In this document: positions 39,928 through 47,531 of the stretch, in pieces
Layout: each line of letters starts with the position of its first letter
Numbering within the stretch: position 1 is the first letter of the stretch
Assembly: GCA_035640715.1 (NCBI GenBank)
Contig: DASQVO010000066.1
Span: 1-47,531, forward strand
Source: DASQVO01 sp035640715
GTDB lineage: Bacteria > Actinomycetota > Actinomycetes > Streptosporangiales > Streptosporangiaceae
Direction: 5' to 3'
DNA: 47,531 nucleotides
The notes under the pieces: model-generated
What the model was told of the DNA's origin: nothing
Database searches by the model: none
What the model saw: only the letters and a program-made list of their open reading frames with translations
Position numbers and translations under genes: made by a program

Positions 39928-40632
39928 ATGGGACGATCGGTCCTGGTGACGGGAGGAAACCGCGGGATAGGGCTCGCGATCGCCAGGCGGCTTGCTGCCG
40001 ACGGGGACAGCGTCACGGTGACGTCCCGTTCCGGCGACCCGGTCGAGGAGCTGTCCGTAGTTCAGTGCGACGTGCGGGACGCCGGATCGGTGGACAGTGC
40101 GTTCCGCGAGGTGGAGGCCGGGCAGGGACCGGTGGAGGTGCTGGTCGCCAACGCCGGGATCACGCATGACCAGCTTCTGGCGCTGATGAGCGAGGAAGAT
40201 TTCACCAGCGTGCTGGATACCAACTTGACCGGCGCCTACCGCGTCGCCAAGAGGGCAGTGCGCGGCATGGTCCGGGCGCGCCGGGGCCGGATTATCTTCA
40301 TCTCCTCCGTGGTCGGCCTGTACGGCTCGGCCGGTCAGGCCAACTACGCGGCGTCGAAGGCGGGCCTGGTCGGGTTCGCGCGGTCCCTGGCGAGGGAACT
40401 CGGCTCGCGGGGCATCACATCCAACGTGGTCGCCCCCGGCTTCGTGGAAAGCGACATGACGGCCACGCTGCCGGAGGAGCGGAAGGCGACCATCCTCGGG
40501 GCGGTACCGCTCGGCCGGTACGCCGCCGCGCACGAGGTGGCCGGGGTGGTGGCGTTCCTGGCGGGCGACGACGCGGCGTATATCACCGGCGCGGTCATCC
40601 CGGTGGACGGCGGCCTGGGCATGGGCCACTGA
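39928..40632 (+). CDS. fabG: 3-oxoacyl-ACP reductase FabG (MabA-like)
   Basis: A 234-aa classical short-chain dehydrogenase. V-T-G-G-N-R-G-I-G binds NADPH, N-A-G-I-T is the structural motif, and the active site is I-S-S-V-V-G-L-Y-G with Y-A-A-S-K (YxxxK). It reduces the 3-keto group in type II fatty acid elongation. Directly downstream (52 bases) is an InhA-type enoyl reductase, the same pair as mabA-inhA in Mycobacterium. ATG 39928 is behind GGAGGTGGAAGGCAG. Confidence 0.93.
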   Translation: MGRSVLVTGGNRGIGLAIARRLAADGDSVTVTSRSGDPVEELSVVQCDVRDAGSVDSAFREVEAGQGPVEVLVANAGITHDQLLALMSEEDFTSVLDTNLTGAYRVAKRAVRGMVRARRGRIIFISSVVGLYGSAGQANYAASKAGLVGFARSLARELGSRGITSNVVAPGFVESDMTATLPEERKATILGAVPLGRYAAAHEVAGVVAFLAGDDAAYITGAVIPVDGGLGMGH

Positions 40633-40684
40633 GCGCCGCCGCGGCCCCCCTTTTTCTGAAGAAGACACGACCTGAGGGAGCGTC

Positions 40685-41449
40685 ATGGGAATCCTGGCAG
40701 GGAAACGCATCCTGGTGACCGGCGTGCTCACCGACTCCTCGATTGCGTTCCATGTGGCACGGGTGGCGCAGCAGGAGGGCGCGACCATCGTGCTGACCGG
40801 GTATGGACGGATGAGCCTGGTGGAGCGGATCGCCAAGCGCCTGCCCGACCCGCCTCCCGTCCTCGAGCTCGACGTGACCGACCCCGGCCACCTCGCTTCG
40901 CTGGCGGAGCGGGTATCCGGGCACGTCGACCAGCTGGATGGCGTGCTGCACGCGGTCGCGTTCGCGCCGCAGGAGGCAATGGGCGGCAACTTCCTCAATA
41001 CCGCCTGGGATGACGTATCCACGGCGGTCCATGTCTCGACGTTCTCACTGAAGTCCCTGGCGATGGCCACGCTGCCGCTGATGACCGGGGGCGGTTCCAT
41101 CGTGGGCCTCGACTTCGACGCCAGCGTCGCCTGGCCGGGCTATGACTGGATGGGAGTGGCCAAGGCCGGCCTGGAATCATGCGCCCGGTACCTGGCCCGG
41201 GATCTCGGTGGCAAGGGCATCCGGGTGAACCTGGTCTCGGCGGGACCGCTGCGCACGATGGCGGCCAAGAGCATCCCCGGCTTTGAGCGGTTCGATGGCC
41301 TGTGGGGCGAACGGGCGCCACTCGGCTGGAACATCGCCGATCCGGAGCCCGCAGCCCGCGCCTGCGTGGCTCTCCTGTCCGACTGGTTTCCCGCGACCAC
41401 TGGCGAGATCGTCCACGTCGACGGCGGCGCTCACGCCGTCGGCGCGTGA
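40685..41449 (+). CDS. fabI: Enoyl-ACP reductase FabI/InhA
   Basis: A 254-aa enoyl reductase of the InhA group, the last step of each fatty acid elongation round. The start G-K-R-I-L-V-T-G-V-L-T-D-S-S-I-A-F is the InhA-type cofactor motif. The active site has Y-D-W-M-G-V-A-K, the YxxxxxxK spacing of FabI/InhA. D-F-D-A-S-V-A-W-P and G-G-A-H-A-V-G-A complete the family pattern. GAGGGAGCG precedes ATG 40685. It forms an operon with fabG. It is a likely isoniazid/triclosan-type target by family. Confidence 0.94.
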   Translation: MGILAGKRILVTGVLTDSSIAFHVARVAQQEGATIVLTGYGRMSLVERIAKRLPDPPPVLELDVTDPGHLASLAERVSGHVDQLDGVLHAVAFAPQEAMGGNFLNTAWDDVSTAVHVSTFSLKSLAMATLPLMTGGGSIVGLDFDASVAWPGYDWMGVAKAGLESCARYLARDLGGKGIRVNLVSAGPLRTMAAKSIPGFERFDGLWGERAPLGWNIADPEPAARACVALLSDWFPATTGEIVHVDGGAHAVGA

Positions 41450-41574
41450 CGGCGGCCATGGCATCCGGCGTCCGCAAGGACGCCAACGGACTCCCTCGAG
41501 ATTCCTGCCAGTCCTCACACGGCGGTCGTGGCCGCCGGGTGTGTCACCAGGGGGATCACCCGGGCGTCCGTCTA

Positions 41575-42303
41575 TCACCAGGGCACCACCCCGGCGTCCT
41601 CGAAGAACCCGCCGGTCGGGCCGTCGTCGGGCAGCGTCGCGAGCCGGATCGCGATCGCCGCCCCCTGCTGCGGGGTGCGGACGCCGCGGAAGCCGTTGAG
41701 GTCGGTCGCGCAGAAGCCGGGGCAGGCGGCGTTGATCAGGATGTTTGTGTCGCGCAGCTCCTTGGCGTACTGCACGGTGACGGCGTTGAGGAACGTCTTC
41801 GACGGCGCGTACGCGGCGGAAATCGGGCCCGTCTCAGTGCCGGGAGTGGTCTGCAGGGTGAGTGAGCCGACCCTGCTGGACATGTTCACGATCCGCGGCG
41901 ACGCCGAGCGGCGCAGCAGCGGCAGCATGGCATTGGTGACGCGGATGACGCCGATCACGTTGGTCTCCACGGCCGTCCGCACGGCCGCGGGGTCAACCGT
42001 GGTAGGCATCTGTCCCATGCCGCCGGTCACCCCGGCGTTGTTGACGAGAACGTCGAGGCGGCCGGCGCGCTCTTCGATCAGCCCGGCGGCGGCGGCGGTC
42101 ACGCTCGCGTCGTCGGTCACGTCGAGCGGCACGCCGAACGCGTCGATGCCGGCTGTGCGCAGCTTCTGCACGGCGGCTTCCCGGCGCTCCTCGTCCCGGG
42201 CGCCGACGCCGACGCTCCAGCCGAGGGCGCCCAGGCCGGCCGCGATCTCGTACCCGATCCCCTTGTTAGCGCCGGTGACCAGCGCGATCGTCTGTCCGCT
42301 CAT
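41575..42303 (-). CDS. Short-chain dehydrogenase/reductase
   Basis: A 242-aa carbonyl-reductase-like SDR starting at ATG 42303 (M-S-G-Q-T-I-A-L-V-T-G-A-N-K-G-I-G). N-N-A-G-V, the M-S-S-R-V-G-S serine region and Y-A-P-S-K (YxxxK) are present. The long gap before YxxxK (T-P-G-T-E-T-G) is as in the plant/actinobacterial carbonyl reductase group. It is divergent from a LysR gene with a palindrome between them, so LysR very likely controls it. Substrate unknown. Confidence 0.88.
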   Translation of the reverse strand: MSGQTIALVTGANKGIGYEIAAGLGALGWSVGVGARDEERREAAVQKLRTAGIDAFGVPLDVTDDASVTAAAAGLIEERAGRLDVLVNNAGVTGGMGQMPTTVDPAAVRTAVETNVIGVIRVTNAMLPLLRRSASPRIVNMSSRVGSLTLQTTPGTETGPISAAYAPSKTFLNAVTVQYAKELRDTNILINAACPGFCATDLNGFRGVRTPQQGAAIAIRLATLPDDGPTGGFFEDAGVVPW

Positions 42304-42355
42304 GCAGTCAATCCTGTCCGCGCCGCGGCTGGGGCGTCCAACACCGCCTGGGTGG

Positions 42356-42382
42356 GCACCGATACCTCCCGGGTATCGGTGC
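42356..42382. promoter_or_regulatory. Palindromic operator between SDR gene and lysR
   Basis: GCACCGATACC and GGTATCGGTGC flank TCCCG: a perfect inverted repeat with 11-bp arms. It lies 53 bases before the SDR start and 58 before the lysR start. It contains an ATAC-N7-GTAT core, the type bound by LysR-family regulators. Confidence 0.75.
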
Positions 42383-42440
42383 AGGGTCGCTGGCTTCAGG
42401 GAGCGCGGCACAGGCCATCTCGCCGGTTTACCCTGGCGGC

Positions 42441-43289
42441 ATGGAGACACGGGAGCTGCGGTACTTCGTCGCCGTCGCCGAGGAGTTGCACTTCGGGCGG
42501 GCCGCGCAGCGGCTCGGGATCGCGCAGCCGCCGCTGTCGCGGGCGATCCAGCAGCTCGAACGGCGGCTCGGGGTGACGCTGCTTGACCGCACCGGCCGTA
42601 CCGTCACGCTGACCGAGGCCGGGTCGGTGCTGCTGGTCGAGGGCCGGGCGGCTCTCGACGCGGTCGACGCCGCCGACCGCCGTACGCGCCGCGCCGCCCT
42701 CGCCGCGGCCGGCCACCCCGGCCTGGTCCTCGTCACGAAGGCCGGAGCATCCAGCGAACTGCTGTCGAAGCTGCTCGACGCCTACGCCGCCGAACCCGGC
42801 GCGGTCACCGTCGACGTGCTCCTGTGCGGGCCCGGCGAGCAGGAGCGCCTGCTGCGCGACGGGCGGGCCGACGTCGCGCTGCTGCACCGGCCATTCGACT
42901 CGACGGCCGGATTCGACACCGAGGAGCTGTGTGCAGAGGAGCAGGTCCTGGTCCTGCCTGCCGGGCACCCCCTCACTGGCCGGGCCGGCCTGCGGATGGT
43001 CGACGTCACCGCGCTGCCCAGGCTGCCGATGCCGCGCTGGCCCCGCCCCGACGGCACGTACCCGGACGGCCCCGGTCCGCAGGTCCGGGACAATGCGCAG
43101 TTGCAACAGCTGATCGCGCTCGGCCGGGCCTCGGCGGTCCTGCCGGAGTCGTGCCGGGTCCATCTGCGCCGCGACCTCGCCACCGTGCCAGTGCTGGACG
43201 CGCCGACGGTGACGACGGTGATCGCGTGGCCGCCGCACAGCCGGTCCCGGGCCCTCGCCGGGCTGGTCCGGGCCGCGACCCGCCTCTAG
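42441..43289 (+). CDS. LysR family transcriptional regulator
   Basis: A 282-aa LysR protein. The HTH is at the N-terminus: E-L-R-Y-F-V-A-V-A-E-E-L-H-F-G-R-A-A-Q-R-L, Q-P-P-L-S-R-A-I-Q-Q-L-E-R-R-L-G-V-T-L-L-D-R. The rest is the effector-binding domain (about 90-282) with R-D-G-R-A-D-V-A-L-L-H-R. It stands divergent to the SDR gene around a perfect palindrome, the classical arrangement for autoregulation and control of the neighbour. The inducer is unknown. Confidence 0.92.
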   Translation: METRELRYFVAVAEELHFGRAAQRLGIAQPPLSRAIQQLERRLGVTLLDRTGRTVTLTEAGSVLLVEGRAALDAVDAADRRTRRAALAAAGHPGLVLVTKAGASSELLSKLLDAYAAEPGAVTVDVLLCGPGEQERLLRDGRADVALLHRPFDSTAGFDTEELCAEEQVLVLPAGHPLTGRAGLRMVDVTALPRLPMPRWPRPDGTYPDGPGPQVRDNAQLQQLIALGRASAVLPESCRVHLRRDLATVPVLDAPTVTTVIAWPPHSRSRALAGLVRAATRL

Positions 43290-43533
43290 CACTTCGGGTG
43301 GCCGCTACATGCGTCGCGGTCGCGGCGGCAGGAGCTTTGACGGCAGCAGCCCCCGAAATTAAACAGAGCACACGGCAGGACAGGCGACCTGATCCCAGCG
43401 TTCAGGCAGGTCAGCAGCCTATCCAGGGGCACGGTCACCGCACTTGGGCGCACCTGTGCGCGGCCCGCCGCTCCCATCTCGCTCCCAGAATCGGACAGCA
43501 GTTGCGGCGTGCTCAAAGGCTGCGTGGCCGGTG

Positions 43534-43863
43534 CTATCTCTTCTCTGATGCAGAGTGATCCGTGAAACGGCGTCTTTGCCTGCGCAGGTGCCAGTGGGCC
43601 ACGATCATCGCGATTACCAGGCCACTGGCCAGCAGTGCCAGCAAAGTGGCGCTGATCCACATCGGCGATAGCACCCACCACCACGACCAGGTGATGACGC
43701 CGGTTAGCTTGAGCACGATGAGCGCGATCCCCGCGATCGAAAGCAGCATGTCCCGGACGGACTCCAAGCGGCGCGCAGGGGGCCGCGGTCGTTCTACCCG
43801 GATGCTGGGCACCCCGCAAGCGTAACGACGTAGTCGGGAACTGCGCCACGGCGCAATATTCAT
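43534..43863 (-). CDS. Small membrane protein with Fragile-X-F-like segment
   Basis: A 109-aa protein with two hydrophobic helices (L-L-S-I-A-G-I-A-L-I-V-L-K-L and L-L-A-L-L-A-S-G-L-V-I-A-M-I-V-A) around L-T-G-V-I-T-W-S-W-W-W-V-L-S-P-M-W-I. That Trp-rich stretch matches small bacterial proteins annotated as transmembrane Fragile-X-F proteins, of unknown function. The basic C-terminus would be cytoplasmic. ATG 43863 is the longest start; a Met at about residue 39, right before the first helix, is an alternative. Confidence 0.65.
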   Translation of the reverse strand: MNIAPWRSSRLRRYACGVPSIRVERPRPPARRLESVRDMLLSIAGIALIVLKLTGVITWSWWWVLSPMWISATLLALLASGLVIAMIVAHWHLRRQRRRFTDHSASEKR

Positions 43864-44033
43864 CGGTCTCTTGGCCTAGCGCGCCGCGTCGGCTCGGCGC
43901 CGCGCAGCGGCGCCGCTTGATCTCAGTACTGCTCAATCCGGCAGTGACCATCGGGCTATCTGGGGAGACTGCTGCCGTGGACGGTAACGTTTGCAATTGA
44001 AAGCTTAAGTGGGTCGGCTGCGAGAATCACCAG

Positions 44034-44615
44034 ATGGTACCTGAGAGCATTCATGACTTCTTCATAGCGAGCGGCGGCGTGGCCGGGGCGCTGATCGGGC
44101 TGCTGTTCGTGGCCATCTCGGTTTCCTCTGAGCGGCTCGCCCGCGCCGAGGCCGGGGCGCAGCTGCACCGCATCCGCGCCTCGGCCGCGCTGACGGCGTT
44201 CATCAACGCCCTGGCCGTGTCGCTGTTCGCGCTGGTCCCCGGACACAAGATCGGGCCGGCCGCTGTGGTCGTGGCAGCCGGTGGGCTCACGTTCGTGATG
44301 GCGTCGCTGCTGTCGCTGATCCGCCTGCGCCAGGTGCGGTGGGGCACGATGCGTGATGCCCTGTTCCTGCTCGGGCTGGCAGTAACCTTCGTAATCCAGC
44401 TGATCGAGGGAGCAGACGTGATCGCCCAGCCGGGCAACTCCGGCGCCGTGAACACCATCGCGATCCTGGTGGTCGTCTGCTTCCTGATCGGGATCGCCCG
44501 GGCATGGGAACTGATCGGCGGACCCTCGATCGGTATCACGCAAGAGGTCACCGCAATGGTCAGGAGTCACGAGCACGGCACGGATAACCCCACGGACAGC
44601 GAGCCGGTGCCCTAG
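44034..44615 (+). CDS. Four-helix membrane protein of unknown function
   Basis: A 193-aa protein with four clear hydrophobic helices: G-V-A-G-A-L-I-G-L-L-F-V-A-I-S-V, A-L-T-A-F-I-N-A-L-A-V-S-L-F-A-L-V, I-G-P-A-A-V-V-V-A-A-G-G-L, and a pair near residues 110-160. The N-terminal F-F-I-A-S-G-G-V-A-G-A-L-I-G-L-L-F-V-A-I-S recurs in actinobacterial hypothetical membrane proteins. No functional clue. ATG 44034. Codon use is like the neighbours. Confidence 0.65.
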   Translation: MVPESIHDFFIASGGVAGALIGLLFVAISVSSERLARAEAGAQLHRIRASAALTAFINALAVSLFALVPGHKIGPAAVVVAAGGLTFVMASLLSLIRLRQVRWGTMRDALFLLGLAVTFVIQLIEGADVIAQPGNSGAVNTIAILVVVCFLIGIARAWELIGGPSIGITQEVTAMVRSHEHGTDNPTDSEPVP

Positions 44616-44664
44616 CCCGAGTTTCCGATGATCATGGTTTCCTGAGGTCGACCCGGCTGCGGGG

Positions 44665-45085
44665 TTGAAGGCGCCGATCGCGCAGCGCGGCAAGGCCAAG
44701 CAGAAGCGGGCCGGCTTGCGGCTGGTGGGGCTGGGGCTGGTGGTGACCCGGGACGGTGGGATCCCGCTGACCTGGCACGCTTATCCCGGTGACCGCCCGG
44801 ACCTCACCCAGTTCCCGCACATGATCGGCCAGCTTGTCACCCAGTACGAGGCGGTCTGTAACGCGGCCGGGATCCCCGCAAGCGCGCCGGATATGACGGT
44901 GGTCTTCGACGCCGGGCAGAACTCGGCGGACAACTTCGCCCACCTGGCCAGGACCGGGCTGCACTACATCGGGTCAGTGCCGGCCAGCGACTGCCCGGAC
45001 CTGACCAGCCTGCCCGCCAGCGTGCGCCAGGTCGTGGACCGGCAGCGCTTCGGCGGCCTGACCGCGTTCGGCACCCGCCGGGAGA
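44665..45085 (+). pseudogene. Internal fragment of an IS1634/IS4-type transposase
   Basis: The frame reads R-G-K-A-K-Q-K-R-A-G-L-R-L-V-G-L-G-L-V-V-T-R-D-G-G-I-P-L-T-W-H-A-Y-P-G-D, then D-M-T-V-V-F-D-A-G-Q-N-S and L-H-Y-I-G-S-V-P-A-S-D-C-P-D-L, the central catalytic core of IS4/IS1634 transposases. Both N- and C-terminal parts are missing, and at about 45080 the sequence switches to an unrelated gene on the other strand. It is a dead remnant. Confidence 0.8.
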
Positions 45086-45179
45086 CCAGGATCAGCTCGG
45101 TGGCCGACACCCGCTCGAGCAGCGCCCCTACCACGAGCCGACCGAGGCGGCCCGATGCTCCGGTGACCATCACGCTCAC
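45078..45179 (-). pseudogene. 5' fragment of an NmrA-like NAD(P)-binding oxidoreductase gene
   Basis: On the minus strand a start at GTG 45179 gives M-S-V-M-V-T-G-A-S-G-R-L-G-R-L-V-V-G-A-L-L-E-R-V and then T-E-L-I-L-V-S-R, the N-terminal Rossmann strand and helix of NmrA/SDR-a5 proteins (quinone oxidoreductase type). After about 34 codons it runs into the transposase fragment. The rest of the gene is missing. Confidence 0.7.
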
Positions 45180-45277
45180 AAGAACCTCCGCATCCAGGAC
45201 TCAAAACCGATGGACCGTGTGAGTGTAGGCGCCAGCGGTCGCGACCTCCCGCAGCAGGCGGAGCCCAAGATGTCGGT

Positions 45278-45321
45278 TGAATCCGGCCCGTTACGGATCG
45301 TGTCTCGCTGTTGTTGGCCCA
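45278..45321 (+). repeat. 44-bp direct repeat, copy 1
   Basis: Begins TGAATCCGGCCC and ends TTGTTGGCCCA. The same 44 positions occur at 47488-47531 with about six differences. It looks like the end or 5' leader of an insertion sequence. Confidence 0.65.
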
Positions 45322-45765
45322 GGGGCGGGATCACTGACGACGGGCGGGGCGATGGCTGTCGCTGCGGTGGAGCTTGGGCGGGGTGCCGATCTCCGGTTCT
45401 TCATGGAGTTCCGGGAGGCTGACAGCGGGATCTCCCGGCCGTGCTGGAAGCGGCGGATGATCGTGTGTGGCCGTCCGCCATGACGACAATCACCCCGGGG
45501 CGTGCCGCGGAAGCTCCGGAACCGGGCGTCTTCCAGGGCCGGGGGGAGGCCCTTGAGCGTATAGGCGGAGACCTTCGCGACTTCGCCCGGCCCGCCCGTC
45601 GGCGTCCCGCACGACGTGGGCCTTGCCGACCGCGTCCATGGTGCGCGCCCTCCCGCAATGGGCACCCGTCCCAGGAATCACGGCAACAGCCACGCCCGGC
45701 GCTCCGTGCGGGTGCGGCCTCGTTATCGGGCCGCACCGCCCACGGGCGCCTCGGCGTCCACGCCG
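45322..45765. other. Gene-poor stretch, probable decayed mobile DNA
   Basis: About 440 bases following the first 44-bp repeat. No intact gene is found on either strand. On the minus strand (about 45480-45640) a stretch reading V-S-A-Y-T-L-K-G-L-P-P-A-L-E-D-A-R-F-R has a protein-like look but shifts frame and lacks a start. It may be a degraded transposase-like gene. I see no RNA or terminator. Confidence 0.35.
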
Positions 45766-46653
45766 TTACCCGGCGAGGCTGGCGATGTCCTCCGGTGTGA
45801 GCTGGACGCTGGCCGCGCCGACGTTCTCCTCCAGGTGGGCGAGGCTGCCGGTGCCGGGGATGGGGAGCATCATCGGGGAGGCTGCCAGCAGCGCGGCGAG
45901 CGCGACCTGCTGGACGGTCGCCCCGTGCCGGGCGGCGGTCTTCTCAAGCCGGGTCGTGTCGATCGGGTCGAGGCCGCCGCCAAGCGGGAAGAACGGTACG
46001 AACGCGGTGCCGGACCGGGTGCATTCCGCCAGCAGCGCGGCGTCCGCGGTGGCGTGCACGTGGAACGCGTTCTGCACGGCGGCGACCGGGGCGATCGCGC
46101 GGGCCTCGGCGAGCTGCGCGGCGTCGACGTTGCTGACGCCCAGATGCCGGATCAGGCCCTCCTCGCGCAGCTTCGCCAGCGCGGCAAACCGCTCGGCGAT
46201 CGGCTCGCCGCCGGGCGGGTTCAGCGCGCCGACCCGCAGGTAGACCAGGTCGAGACGGTCGACGCCGAGCTCGCGGAGGTTATCCTCCACCAGGCCGCGT
46301 AGCTGGCCCGCGGTGGCCTGCAGGGCGGGGATGCCGTCCGGCCCGAGCATCGGGCCGACCTTGGTGGCGATCACCAGGCCGTCGGGATAGGGGGCCAGCG
46401 CCCGGCGGACCAGCTCGTTGGCGACGACGCCTCCACGCCGGTAGAAGCTCGCGGTGTCGATGTGGTTCACGCCTAGCTCGACGGCGCGGCGCAGCACCGC
46501 GATCCCGTCCTCCGGGTCGCGGACCGGGCCGGTGAAGGTCCCGGTAGGCAGCCGCATCGTGCCGAAGCCGAGCCGCGCGACGGGAAGGTCGCCACCGATC
46601 GCGAAGGTGCCGGAGGCGGCGGCGGGCTGGCTGGTGTTCGTTGTGCTCGTCAT
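45766..46653 (-). CDS. Aldo/keto reductase family oxidoreductase
   Basis: A 295-aa TIM-barrel reductase. G-F-G-T-M-R-L, H-I-D-T-A-S-F-Y with the catalytic Asp and Tyr, and V-I-A-T-K-V-G with the catalytic Lys are present. The usual His of the tetrad (D-L-V-Y-L-H) is Arg here (D-L-V-Y-L-R-V-G), a substitution found in one actinobacterial subgroup. ATG 46653 is used since the longer frame upstream is unlike the family. It is divergent from the LuxR-type regulator gene (92 bases). Confidence 0.87.
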   Translation of the reverse strand: MTSTTNTSQPAAASGTFAIGGDLPVARLGFGTMRLPTGTFTGPVRDPEDGIAVLRRAVELGVNHIDTASFYRRGGVVANELVRRALAPYPDGLVIATKVGPMLGPDGIPALQATAGQLRGLVEDNLRELGVDRLDLVYLRVGALNPPGGEPIAERFAALAKLREEGLIRHLGVSNVDAAQLAEARAIAPVAAVQNAFHVHATADAALLAECTRSGTAFVPFFPLGGGLDPIDTTRLEKTAARHGATVQQVALAALLAASPMMLPIPGTGSLAHLEENVGAASVQLTPEDIASLAG

Positions 46654-46745
46654 GCTCACAGCCTGCCCCGGCCCCGTGGCCGTGGCGAGGAGCTGGCAGG
46701 TTGCTGCCATTTGCCGGACCTGGAGACGGCAAGCATACTGAGCGC

Positions 46746-47411
46746 GTGGCTGATGGCCAGACCAGCACGGTGCGCGGCGATGCGGAGCTCATCGCCGGGG
46801 CGGGGCACCTGTTCGACGCGGTGCACGAGGAGTTCGCCTGCGCGGCCCGCGACCTTGCCACCTGGTCGCAGCCGGAGGCCCGGTCCGCGGTCGCCCGGCG
46901 GGTGCTTGCCCACGGCACGGACGGCTTCACGGTGCGCAAGCTGATGAGCCCGCTGGCGCTGGCCGACGAAGCGCAGCGCGCGCACCTGCGGCGGCTCGAC
47001 GCGGCGGGCTCGCAGGTGCGGATCAGTTCCGCGCCACTGCCGCACGAGACGATCATCCTGGACCGGCGGGTGGCGATCCTGGCCGGCCAGCCGTCGCCGC
47101 TCGGCCGCGAGTACACGGTGACGACGTCCCCGGTCCTGGTGGGCGGGGTCTACTCACTGTTCACCGCGGCCTGGGAGGCGGCCATCGACCTCGGCGCCTG
47201 CCTGCGCGGCGAGGTCCCCGAGCTCGCTCCCGAGGCCCGGGAGGTCCTGCGGGCGCTCGGCGCGGGTCTCACCGACGAGGCGGCCGCCCGGCGGCTGGGC
47301 ACCTCGCTGCGCACCTACCGGCGGCGGGTCGCCGAGCTGATGGCCGCGCTCGATGCCGGCTCCCGCTTCCAGGCCGGGGTGCGGGCCGGCGAGCTCGGCC
47401 TAGCCCACTGA
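46746..47411 (+). CDS. LuxR-type HTH transcriptional regulator
   Basis: A 221-aa regulator from GTG 46746. The N-terminal 150 residues look like the phospholipase-D-like/TrmB-type sensor part of small actinobacterial regulators. The C-terminus (L-R-A-L-G-A-G-L-T-D-E-A-A-A-R-R-L-G-T-S-L-R-T-Y-R-R-R-V-A-E-L-M) is a LuxR/GerE-type HTH, ending F-Q-A-G-V-R-A-G-E-L-G-L. It is divergent from the aldo/keto reductase and probably controls it. Signal unknown. Confidence 0.82.
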   Translation: MADGQTSTVRGDAELIAGAGHLFDAVHEEFACAARDLATWSQPEARSAVARRVLAHGTDGFTVRKLMSPLALADEAQRAHLRRLDAAGSQVRISSAPLPHETIILDRRVAILAGQPSPLGREYTVTTSPVLVGGVYSLFTAAWEAAIDLGACLRGEVPELAPEAREVLRALGAGLTDEAAARRLGTSLRTYRRRVAELMAALDAGSRFQAGVRAGELGLAH

Positions 47412-47487
47412 CGCGGCCACCCGGTCACCCCTGCGGACTCGTCTGACATTGCCCGGTGACACCGACGCGCGTGCCGACGGGCGGCAG

Positions 47488-47531
47488 TGAATCCGGCCCA
47501 TTACGGGCCGTGTCTCATTATTGTTGGCCCA
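47488..47531 (+). repeat. 44-bp direct repeat, copy 2, at window end
   Basis: Matches 45278-45321 in the same orientation with about six differences and runs to the last base, so it may continue beyond. The two copies enclose the aldo/keto reductase and LuxR-type gene pair. Confidence 0.65.

Noticed and set aside
43290..43533. Possible attachment site or tRNA downstream of lysR
   Set aside because: No cloverleaf or T-loop sequence and no integrase gene nearby.

Overview
The window is GC-rich chromosomal DNA of an actinobacterium. Strong pointers are pafA, pafB and pafC of the Pup-proteasome system, followed by tatA, tatC and a HelY-type helicase in the order known from Mycobacterium, a fabG-fabI pair of the mabA-inhA type, a DUF3099 gene, a WYL-domain regulator pair and a putative C-rich-loop (6C-like) small RNA. 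I cannot name the genus. No rRNA, tRNA or CRISPR array was seen.

Layout. 1-2.9 kb: tail of a CBM48-like protein, a Uma2-family gene, a gene-poor stretch and a succinate-semialdehyde-type dehydrogenase. 3.0-4.4 kb: pafA. 4.7-18.8 kb: a surface-glycan-like block with a nucleotide-sugar dehydrogenase, a polyprenyl-phosphate-type GT2, an epimerase, and five large membrane proteins of two paralogous GT-C-like families (order A1-B1-B2-A2, a decayed A remnant, a double-FKBP lipoprotein, A3), plus a sixth, different membrane protein on the minus strand. 18.9-28.4 kb: DoxX, a DUF3866 gene, pafB-pafC, an HTH gene, tatA-tatC, helY. 28.4-31 kb: an IS605-type element with intact TnpB fused to the start of a universal stress protein gene, and a second truncated TnpB-like gene. 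31-34.6 kb: cupin dioxygenase-like gene and a PadR-ABC exporter operon. 34.7-36.7 kb: a GNAT gene bracketed by inverted repeats, the small RNA, DUF3099, dodecin. 36.8-41.5 kb: tldE/tldD (minus) and fabG-fabI (plus). 41.5-47.5 kb: accessory region with SDR/LysR, small membrane proteins, a transposase fragment, a truncated NmrA-like gene, and an aldo-keto reductase/LuxR-type pair lying between two 44-bp direct repeats.

How it fits together. The Pup/Tat/helicase neighbourhood, contiguous in Mycobacterium, is split here by about 16 kb of glycan genes. The likely flow in that block is: dehydrogenase and epimerase shape a nucleotide sugar, the DPM1-like GT2 loads it on a polyprenyl phosphate, and the GT-C proteins transfer it outside the membrane; this is inference from families.

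The least expected signals are a ~107-bp repeat that begins on the TGA of an upstream gene and starts a 36-codon mini-ORF (between DUF3866 and doxX, and between tldD and tldE, with its first 29 bp also forming the start of pafC), the duplicated GT-C array with a dead fourth A copy, the TnpB element translationally coupled to a usp gene, and the three-hairpin RNA with the same C-rich loop in every hairpin.
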